Shown: piece by piece, positions 11,278 through 17,473 of the stretch
How the letters are laid out: each line of letters starts with the position of its first letter
Position numbering within the stretch: position 1 is the first letter of the stretch
From: CAYJPV01 sp964396055
GTDB taxonomy: Bacteria > Acidobacteriota > Vicinamibacteria > Vicinamibacterales > JAKQTR01
NCBI GenBank assembly: GCA_964396055.1
Contig: CAYNDV010000010.1
Location: 1 to 61,690, forward strand
DNA length: 61,690 bases
Direction: 5' to 3'
The notes under the pieces: model-generated
The model's database searches: none
What the model was told of the DNA's origin: nothing
The model's input: the letters and a program-made list of their open reading frames with translations, nothing else
Position numbers and translations under genes: made by a program

Positions 11278-12585
11278 CTACGGGTGTGGCTGACCGGCGC
11301 GCCCGTCTTCCGGGAGCCCGGCCAGCCGATCGAGGCGGGCGATTGATTCCACCATCGATCGCACCGTGTGGTAGTTGATCTTCCACGAGTGGCTCATGTG
11401 GGTCCAGATGGGGGTCCGCCCGTCGCGCGAGAGCAGCGGCCACCACTCGCCGACTCCGCGGTTGACCATCCGGTCGAACACGAAGCGGTGCACCAGCCAG
11501 TAGGCGGGCCAGTAGCGCTCCAGACCGAACAGGCGGCATCCGTCGAGCAGGCCGATGAGGCACTCGGCCTGCTGCCAGAATTCCTTCTCGGTATCATGGG
11601 CCGGGCCGCCGTCGTGGGGCCCTTCCACGTACACGCCGCCGTACTCGTGATCGATGCCGGCGCGCACCGCGTGATCGAGCTGCCGGCGTATCAGGGCGTG
11701 AGACGGCTCGGACGGGCGGCCCAGCACCTCCAGCGCGTGCAGCAGCAGCCAGGCGAACTCGACGTTGTGGCCGTACGACGTGTTGTCCTCGGCATGGGGC
11801 TTCGCGCCGCCCGCCGCGAAGCGGTCCCAGCCCCACACGATGTCGAACCTGATCTGCGGGGCTACGCGCCAATCGGCCCAGAACTGGGGGATGCCCGTGC
11901 CGTAGCGCGGGTGCAGGATGCGGCCCGTCAGGAGATCGATGTCCTCCTCCAGTGCGCGGCGGTGGCCGGCGAGCCCCGTGCACTCGTAGAGCGTGGTGAA
12001 GGCCTCCATCAGGTGCATGTGTACGTCGAGCGTCTTGCGGTCGCCGCCGCCGGAGCCCGGCCCGCAGCGGGTCCAGTCGCGCTCGAACATCTCGAACCAG
12101 CCGCCATGCGCCGGGTCGGCGCACCGGCGCTGGATGAGGTCGAAGGTCTCCTGCGCGTACGCGGCGCCGCGGGGATCGCCCGTGGCCAGCGTGTACTCGC
12201 TGAGCGCGTAGATGGCGAAGCTGAGCCCGTAGAGGATCTTCTTGTCGATCTGCACCTGGCCGCGGCGGTTCACCGTCCAGTAGAAACCGCCGTGGTCGGC
12301 GTCCCACATCCTCGACAGGAGGAAATCGACGCCGTGGCGCGCGAAGTCGGCGCACGCGCCGCCGCCATAGCCGGCCCGGTGCGCGGCCGACATCGAAAAG
12401 ACCGTCCGCGTCTGGGCGATGAGCGACTTCTGATCCTCGCCTGTGTCGCGCCCGTGCTGGTCGAAGTGCGTGATGAACCCGCCGTGCTCGCCATCGCGGC
12501 ATCGCGTCAGCCAGAAGGGCAGCAGCTCATGGGTGAGGTGACGGTGCGCCTCGTCCCTGGCGGCGGTGATCGTGGTGCGGGTCAT
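11278..12585 (-). CDS. AGE-family sugar epimerase/isomerase
   Basis: The protein has 435 residues from ATG 12585, whose ATGA overlaps the stop of the upstream kinase gene, so translation is probably coupled. The N-acylglucosamine 2-epimerase (alpha/alpha)6-barrel fold is indicated by LLPFWLTRCRDGEHGGFITH, QTRTVFSMSAAH, DADHGGFYWTV, HMHLMEAFTTLYE, NTSYGHNVEFAWLLLHA and FWQQAECLIGLLDG. Members epimerise or isomerise unphosphorylated sugars: N-acylglucosamine, cellobiose, mannose, or sulfoquinovose for YihS. The substrate here cannot be read from sequence. The lack of a signal peptide places it in the cytoplasm, after uptake by the MFS protein and before or beside the PfkB kinase of the same operon. 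Confidence 0.82.
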   Translation of the reverse strand: MTRTTITAARDEAHRHLTHELLPFWLTRCRDGEHGGFITHFDQHGRDTGEDQKSLIAQTRTVFSMSAAHRAGYGGGACADFARHGVDFLLSRMWDADHGGFYWTVNRRGQVQIDKKILYGLSFAIYALSEYTLATGDPRGAAYAQETFDLIQRRCADPAHGGWFEMFERDWTRCGPGSGGGDRKTLDVHMHLMEAFTTLYECTGLAGHRRALEEDIDLLTGRILHPRYGTGIPQFWADWRVAPQIRFDIVWGWDRFAAGGAKPHAEDNTSYGHNVEFAWLLLHALEVLGRPSEPSHALIRRQLDHAVRAGIDHEYGGVYVEGPHDGGPAHDTEKEFWQQAECLIGLLDGCRLFGLERYWPAYWLVHRFVFDRMVNRGVGEWWPLLSRDGRTPIWTHMSHSWKINYHTVRSMVESIARLDRLAGLPEDGRAGQPHP

Positions 12586-13655
12586 CGTGGCTCCCCGGGC
12601 GCACGCGCGGGCGCGGCGCCGCCGCCGGCGCACAGCGCGAGCACCTCGGCCGGCGTGGCCGTGCCCGTGCAGCGCAGTTTCCGGACCGTGACGGCCGCTG
12701 CCAGGTTGGCGAATCCTGCCGCTTCCGCGGGCGCCAGCCCCGCGCCAAGGCACAAGGCGAGCGCGCCGGTTACCGTGTCGCCGGCGCCCACCGTGTCCGT
12801 CGGCCCATCCAGCTCGACGGCGGGCGCGTGGTGAATCCCCCCGGCATCGACCGTCAGGATACCCAGGGGCCCACGGGTGATGAAGACCGGCCTGCCGGCC
12901 CCGGCGTAGAGGCGCGCCGCCCATGCCTCGAGATCCCGGACCGGCGCGTGGGCGCCCCGCGCCAGCTCGACCCCGTGGATGCGGGCCGCCTCGGCTTCGT
13001 TGATCTTGCGGTGCGCCCCGGTGATGCGGTCGCCGTAGTGACGCGAGTCGCACACCACGATCGCCTCCGGCCGCCGATCGACGATCGCGTGCACGCCGGC
13101 GAGGAACGTCTCGCTCAGGCTGCCTGGCACCTGCTGGTTGATGACCACCGCGTCGCACTCGTCGACCGCCCGGCTGAGGTGCGCCAGCACCGTGGCCTCG
13201 GTCGCCGCGTGGCGTGCGTTGAAGAAGCCGAAGTCGATCCGCGGCTCCTCCCGTTCGCCGGCATACCGTTTCCCGTAGGTCACCGTGTCGAACCCCTCGC
13301 GCTGCACGACCATCGCCGCGGTGTCTGCGCCGATGGCGTCGAGCTGCCGCACCAGCTCCCGGCCGAAGAGATCCTCGCCGATGACGCCGATCGCGCGGAC
13401 GTGTGCGCAGCCGAGGGCGGCAACGTTGGCGACGATATTGCCCGCACCGCCCGGCGAGCAGGCGTGGCGGGCCACGGCCTGTGCCCGCAGGCCCGTCTCG
13501 GCCGAGATCTCTCCGCCGCGGGGATCGAGCATCCAGTACGCGTCCAGGCAGAAATCGCCGCAGATGGCGACACGGACGCGGGCCAGCCTGGCCAGGATGT
13601 CGCGAACCCGCCCGGCGGGCAGCGGCGAGGCGGGGACGGCCGCCGGGCCGATCAT
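12582..13655 (-). CDS. PfkB-family carbohydrate kinase
   Basis: The protein has 357 residues from ATG 13655, with a 4-nt ATGA overlap with the MFS gene stop. The PfkB fold is seen in ICGDFCLDAYW, CSPGGAGNIVANVAALG (substrate-binding glycines) and the C-terminal DTVGAGDTVTGALALCLG, containing the catalytic Asp of the GAGD motif. The N-terminal half resembles the kinase domain of RfaE/HldE (heptose-phosphate kinase), but no nucleotidyltransferase domain is attached. In the context of an epimerase and sugar transporter, it probably phosphorylates the epimerase or isomerase product in a catabolic route. Rhamnulose as substrate is possible but would be unusual, because known rhamnulokinases are FGGY proteins. 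Confidence 0.78.
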   Translation of the reverse strand: MIGPAAVPASPLPAGRVRDILARLARVRVAICGDFCLDAYWMLDPRGGEISAETGLRAQAVARHACSPGGAGNIVANVAALGCAHVRAIGVIGEDLFGRELVRQLDAIGADTAAMVVQREGFDTVTYGKRYAGEREEPRIDFGFFNARHAATEATVLAHLSRAVDECDAVVINQQVPGSLSETFLAGVHAIVDRRPEAIVVCDSRHYGDRITGAHRKINEAEAARIHGVELARGAHAPVRDLEAWAARLYAGAGRPVFITRGPLGILTVDAGGIHHAPAVELDGPTDTVGAGDTVTGALALCLGAGLAPAEAAGFANLAAAVTVRKLRCTGTATPAEVLALCAGGGAAPARAPGEPR

Positions 13656-14938
13656 CGGGCCGCCCCTGCGCCGAGACGCACCGGCGCGTATCCGCCGCGT
13701 GCGCGGAAGGCCAGGAACAGCGCGCCGAAGACGACGAGGAGGGGGAGCGACAGCGCCGAGACGCTCTGCATCGCGGCGCCAGGCCCCGCCGTGTCCAGCC
13801 GGCTGCCCATGTAGGGCAGGACCACCGCGATGGCGAGATTGCCGCAGCCCCCCATCAGGTTCAGCAGCAGGGCCCCGCCGCGAGGGAACAGCTCGTTGGT
13901 GACACCCAGCAGCGTGGGCCAGAAGTACGTCTTGCCGATCCCGAAGATCGTCGCCGCCGCGAAGGCCATCGCCACCGTGGACCCGGCGGCCGCGCCGCCT
14001 GCCGCCGGCACCGGCAGCGCCCCCAGCCAGAACAGCCCCGCGCCCGCCAGCCCCGCGCACACGGTGAGCACCGCGAAGGGCGAGAAGCGGTGCACCACGC
14101 CGCCGCCGAAGTGCCGCAGCACGAACACCAGGCCGGCCGTGTAGCAGAGGAACAGGATGCCGTCGGCCTGCCAGCCGGTGATGTCGCCCATCACCTTGCC
14201 GAACCACTGGTCGGGGCCCAGTTCGATCGCCGCGGTCAGGAACATCGTCGCGAGCAGCAGGAGGAACAGCGGCCGGAAGGCTTCACGCACCATGGCCGCG
14301 GCGGGCACGTTCGACTGCACGCGCTCGGTCGGCGGATAAGTCGTGGTCAGCGCCATCGCCAGCGTGATGGTGGCCGGCACCGCCAGCGTGGCGAGCTTCA
14401 CCTGCCAGGGTGCGCCGACGCGGTCGAGCGCGACCGACGCCAGCCCGCCGATGATCAGACCGCCCGGCCACCAGGCATGGAGCGCATTGAGCCGCTGGCC
14501 CTTGCGGTCCGGATAGAGCGTGGCGACCAGCGGGTTGATCACGCCTTCGACCAGCCCCTGCGAAAGTCCCATCACCAGGAAGCCCGCGTAGAGCATGGCT
14601 GTGCCCGCGTGCGCGCCGATGTCCGTGACGGGCACGCCCGCCGGCAGGTCGGGCCGCGGCGCCGCCAGCACCAGCGCCAGGCCGGCGAGATACCCGAGGC
14701 TCGACAGCACGTGCACACGCCGCATGCCCACCGTGTCCACCAGCAGGCCGCAGACGAAGATCGCCGCCGTGAAGCCCCAGAACGCGGCCCCGTAGATGAA
14801 CCCGATCTGCTCGTTGCTGAGGTGGAACTGCGCGGTCACGGGGCCCGTGACCGCTCCGCGGGTGGCGAACACCATCGACGTGGTGACCAGCGAGACGCAA
14901 CTCGCCACGAACAGGCGGCGGGCGTGGGACGCCGACAT
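13652..14938 (-). CDS. MFS sugar transporter
   Basis: This 428-residue inner-membrane protein has about 12 hydrophobic segments. It is the first gene of a three-gene minus-strand operon (transporter, kinase, epimerase) joined by ATGA overlaps. AAGGAG lies 9 nt before the ATG at 14938. The first loop has GLLVDTVGMRRVHVL, corresponding to the MFS loop 2-3 motif, and YPDRKGQRLNALHAWWPGG follows in the first half. This second pattern recalls the FHS/fucose permease-like branch (sugar:H+ symport). The probable role is import of the monosaccharide or disaccharide used by the two enzymes downstream. Confidence 0.8.
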   Translation of the reverse strand: MSASHARRLFVASCVSLVTTSMVFATRGAVTGPVTAQFHLSNEQIGFIYGAAFWGFTAAIFVCGLLVDTVGMRRVHVLSSLGYLAGLALVLAAPRPDLPAGVPVTDIGAHAGTAMLYAGFLVMGLSQGLVEGVINPLVATLYPDRKGQRLNALHAWWPGGLIIGGLASVALDRVGAPWQVKLATLAVPATITLAMALTTTYPPTERVQSNVPAAAMVREAFRPLFLLLLATMFLTAAIELGPDQWFGKVMGDITGWQADGILFLCYTAGLVFVLRHFGGGVVHRFSPFAVLTVCAGLAGAGLFWLGALPVPAAGGAAAGSTVAMAFAAATIFGIGKTYFWPTLLGVTNELFPRGGALLLNLMGGCGNLAIAVVLPYMGSRLDTAGPGAAMQSVSALSLPLLVVFGALFLAFRARGGYAPVRLGAGAAR

Positions 14939-15010
14939 TATGCCTACTCCTTGTGACCGGGGCGCAGCGCCGGCAGGTCGCGGTGTAGGCTAGCAGGCCG
15001 CTTCGGGGGC

Positions 15011-15066
15011 TGCAAGGGACAAGGGGCAACGGACAAGGGATGAGGGGCAAGAGGCGAGGAACAAGG
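15011..15066. repeat. Degenerate heptamer repeat, eight units
   Basis: Eight contiguous 7-nt units follow the theme GACAAGG/GGCAAGG: TGCAAGG, GACAAGG, GGCAACG, GACAAGG, GATGAGG, GGCAAGA, GGCGAGG, AACAAGG. The register is unbroken over 56 nt. On the minus strand they read as CCTTGTC-like units upstream of the MFS gene. Confidence 0.8.
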
Positions 15067-15088
15067 GAGGACGCACTTGTCCCTGGCC

Positions 15089-15106
15089 GTGTCGGATGAC
15101 CGACAC
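15089..15106 (+). other. Perfect 7-bp hairpin
   Basis: GTGTCGG, loop ATGA, CCGACAC. It is the first of several compact stem-loops in the spacer before the subtilase gene. Confidence 0.6.
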
Positions 15107-15228
15107 ACCCCTGTCGTTCAGGCGACCACCGTGAAAACGCCTGCAAACACGCTTGAATTCGATGTGGCTGGCCTGTGGTTCGACCACGCTGCGCCCACGC
15201 CCGTGTCGGCTGGGCGGCGTCCCTGTCT

Positions 15229-15246
15229 CCGCAGGGAGACCTGCGG
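15229..15246 (+). other. Perfect 7-bp hairpin with GAGA (GNRA-type) tetraloop
   Basis: CCGCAGG, loop GAGA, CCTGCGG. A GNRA tetraloop is typical of folded RNA. An overlapping alternative stem (GTCTCC/GGAGAC) could form instead, so two mutually exclusive folds are possible. Confidence 0.55.
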
Positions 15247-15394
15247 GCAGGTGCACATCGACAACCTCGGGCACACGCGCGGCGTGGCCCACAGGACAGG
15301 CCGGTGGCGCACTGCGTCCGGACCCGTCCCCAACCGCAGGGAATCTCCGGATCCCGCGAGACGACGGCGGACGCGCGGCCTCCCAGGCCATGAC

Positions 15395-15423
15395 GCACCT
15401 GCCGTGCGGCGCACGGCAGGTGC
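15395..15423 (+). other. Perfect 13-bp hairpin in the subtilase leader
   Basis: GCACCTGCCGTGC, loop GGC, GCACGGCAGGTGC. It is 230 nt before the subtilase start. There is no T-tract, so it is not a classical terminator. It may be an RNA structure or a palindromic protein site. Confidence 0.65.
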
Positions 15424-15652
15424 TCCTCGTTCGTGCAAGACGCGTGCGCAACAGTGACGAAAGTGAGACAGCGCCCGCGGTACAGCCCTTGCTCTTCTCG
15501 GGCCGGCGTCCGGTTACGCCGCTGTGGTCGCGCGAAGAGGGGGTCAGCCCGTCGCGCCACGTGGGTCGCGTGACGTGCCTCAGCGGTCAGGGACGCCGGA
15601 GTTTCCCCGTCCACAATCCGGCGGTAATCGGTTCACGCATCCTGGAGGAGTG

Positions 15653-17473
15653 ATGTTCAAGCGATGGCTGTGGGTGCCCGTGGCCTTGTTCGCGATGCTC
15701 ACGGTGGACGCCACCGTGGCGGCGACGAGCGCGTACCGGCGCATCCCCAAGACGGACCGTGGGGTCGAAGCTGCCGTCAACGGCGGCTTCGGCACGACCC
15801 GCGTCATCGTCCGGCTCGTGCCCGGGGCCAAGGTGCCCAAGTCCTCGCTGCTGAAGGACCGCGGCATCAAGCTCGGCCGCAAGCATCGTGTGGTCAACGC
15901 GCTCAGCCTGGAGTTGCCGGCGAAGGCGATCGAACGACTGACGCGGGAGCCGTGGGTCGAGTCGATCTCGCTCGACGCTCCCGTGACCTCCGCGGGGTAC
16001 GGCCACGACGGCAACTTCAAGCTCTACGGCAGCATCATGGGTGCGCTCGGCAGGCCCGTGCTTCCGGCGGGTCTCTCGCCGCTCGGCGTGGCGGTCATCG
16101 ACTCGGGCATCGAGCCCGGCGTGGAACTGCCCGCGTCCCGGATCGTCCGGTTCGTCGACTTCACGAAGGGGCCCGTTGACCTGGTGACCGCGCCGTACGA
16201 CGACTACGGCCACGGCACGCACGTGGCCGGGCTCATCGGCGGCAACGGCTCGGCATCCGCGGGCATCTTCCGCGGCGTGGCCCCGAACGTCCGCTTCATC
16301 GGCCTCAAGGTGCTCGACACCAACGGGGCCGGGTCGACGACGAACGTGCTGCGCGCGATCGAGTACGCCATTGCGCACCGGCAGGACCTCGACATCCGCG
16401 TCATCAACATGTCGCTTGGCCACACGATCCTCGAGCCGGCGGCCACCGATCCGCTGGTGGAGGCCGTTGAGCGCGCCGTGCGCGCGGGCATCGTGGTCGT
16501 GGTGTCGGCCGGCAACCGCGGCAAGCACCCGGACAAGGACACGAGCGGCTACGGCGGGATCGTGAGCCCCGGCAACGCGCGGTCGGCGATTACCGTCGGC
16601 GCGGCCAATACGTTCGACAGCGCCACGCGGACCGACGACGCCGTCACCAGCTTCAGCTCGCGCGGGCCGTCGTGGTACGACGGCTTCGCCAAGCCGGACG
16701 TCGTCGCCCCTGGCAACCGCGTGGTGGCGCCGGCGGCGCTGGCGGGCGCGCTCTACCGTGACAACCCGAGCCTGCGCGTCACGACCTGGACGGGGCACAA
16801 GCTGCTCAAGCTGAGCGGCACCAGCCAGGCCGCCGGCGTCGTCAGCGGTGTGGTGGCGCTGATCCTCGAAACGAACCAGGCGCTCTGGCCCACGCGCCTC
16901 ACGCCCGGTGCGGTGAAGGCTATCCTCGAGTTCTCGGCGATTCCGGTTCCGGGCGCCGACGCGCTCACCCAGGGTGCCGGCAGCGTCAATCTGGAGGGGG
17001 CCATCCGCCTCGCGACGAACATCGATCCCGCCGCCGCGCTGACCAGCGCGCAGGCGGCGGGCACGTCCGGCCCCGTGACGACCATCGGCGGATCGGTGAA
17101 CCCCTGGTCGCAGAGCCTGCTCTGGGGCGACAAGTACGTCTGGGGCGACAGCATCGTCTGGGGTGACAGCATNNNNNNNNNNNNNNNNNNNNNNNNNNNN
17201 NNNNNNNNNNNNNNNNNNNNNNNNNNNNNNNNNNNNNNNNNNNNNNNNNNNNNNNNNNNNNNNNNNNNNNNNTGGGGCGACAGCATCGTCTGGGGCGACA
17301 GCATCGTCTGGGGTGACAGCATCGTCTACGGCGAAGGGCTGCCGATCGCCGAAGAACCGTTGACCGAGCCACCGCCGGATGGGCCACCCATCGACGACCC
17401 GCCTGCGGGGGCGGCGGCGCAGCCGCTCCTCCAGGGCTCCAGGCACGCCGCCGCCGGAAGGAGGGTGCGCTGA
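15653..17473 (+). CDS. Subtilisin-like serine protease (S8) with C-terminal WGDSIV repeats; interrupted by sequence gap
   Basis: The start is ATG 15653 with GGAGGAG upstream. The nominal length is 606 residues, but 100 N lie inside, so the true length is unknown. A signal peptide (residues 1-23) precedes an inhibitor-I9-like propeptide (about 48-111). In the S8 catalytic domain (about 140-455) I see Asp150 (AVIDSG), His187 (YGHGTHVAG), the oxyanion Asn288 (SAGN) and Ser391 (SGTSQAAG). From residue 491 a hexapeptide repeat WGDSIV runs through the gap and ends in YGEG and a Pro-rich acidic tail. It is probably secreted or surface-attached; the role of the repeat is unknown. The stop shares one base with the histidine kinase start, so the two are co-translated. 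Confidence 0.85.
   Translation: MFKRWLWVPVALFAMLTVDATVAATSAYRRIPKTDRGVEAAVNGGFGTTRVIVRLVPGAKVPKSSLLKDRGIKLGRKHRVVNALSLELPAKAIERLTREPWVESISLDAPVTSAGYGHDGNFKLYGSIMGALGRPVLPAGLSPLGVAVIDSGIEPGVELPASRIVRFVDFTKGPVDLVTAPYDDYGHGTHVAGLIGGNGSASAGIFRGVAPNVRFIGLKVLDTNGAGSTTNVLRAIEYAIAHRQDLDIRVINMSLGHTILEPAATDPLVEAVERAVRAGIVVVVSAGNRGKHPDKDTSGYGGIVSPGNARSAITVGAANTFDSATRTDDAVTSFSSRGPSWYDGFAKPDVVAPGNRVVAPAALAGALYRDNPSLRVTTWTGHKLLKLSGTSQAAGVVSGVVALILETNQALWPTRLTPGAVKAILEFSAIPVPGADALTQGAGSVNLEGAIRLATNIDPAAALTSAQAAGTSGPVTTIGGSVNPWSQSLLWGDKYVWGDSIVWGDSXXXXXXXXXXXXXXXXXXXXXXXXXXXXXXXXXXWGDSIVWGDSIVWGDSIVYGEGLPIAEEPLTEPPPDGPPIDDPPAGAAAQPLLQGSRHAAAGRRVR
17123..17326 (+). repeat. 18-bp coding tandem repeat (WGDSIV) with unresolved copy number
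   Basis: Two and two-thirds units are visible before the gap (WGDKYV, WGDSIV, WGDSI) and three after it. The unit is 18 nt, nearly identical at DNA level. Such a repeat is hard to assemble from short reads, which explains the gap. Confidence 0.85.
17173..17272. other. Assembly gap of 100 N
   Basis: Exactly 100 undetermined bases, a placeholder size. Keeping the 18-bp register across it would need a gap of 4 modulo 18 (for example 94 or 112), so 100 is not the true length. Confidence 0.97.

Larger units (their letters stand above)
14939..15652. other. 714-bp divergent spacer rich in repeats and hairpins
   Basis: This spacer separates the MFS operon (minus) from the subtilase-kinase operon (plus). 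Short open frames exist, but none has a convincing ribosome site, composition or recognised domain. It contains the heptamer array at 15011-15066 and perfect hairpins at 15089-15106, 15229-15246 and 15395-15423, plus a 6-bp pair CAGGCG/CGCCTG around 15118-15142. It could hold promoters for both operons and a structured leader or small RNA. Confidence 0.6.

Noticed and set aside
11278..13158. Longer version of the AGE epimerase starting at 13158
   Set aside because: The extra N-terminal 191 residues read the kinase gene in another frame. The ATG at 12585 overlaps the kinase stop and starts the recognised fold.
11278..13655. Direct assignment of the epimerase-kinase pair to sulfoquinovose breakdown
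   Set aside because: The kinase resembles RfaE-type PfkB proteins and no aldolase, sulfolactaldehyde enzyme or SQ glycosidase is nearby.
12582..14207. Longer version of the PfkB kinase starting at 14207
   Set aside because: The extra 184 residues are an out-of-frame reading of the MFS gene; ATG 13655 with ATGA overlap fits.
15100..15650. Known riboswitch class (c-di-GMP type) in the subtilase leader
   Set aside because: I looked for the conserved core and could not find it; only generic hairpins are present.
15077..15653. Short open frames between the MFS and subtilase genes
   Set aside because: No ribosome site, domain or plausible composition; the region is better explained as regulatory or RNA-structural.
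17123..17326. Regular repeat flanking an N-run as a possible CRISPR array
   Set aside because: The 18-bp units are contiguous, in frame and encode WGDSIV; there are no spacers.
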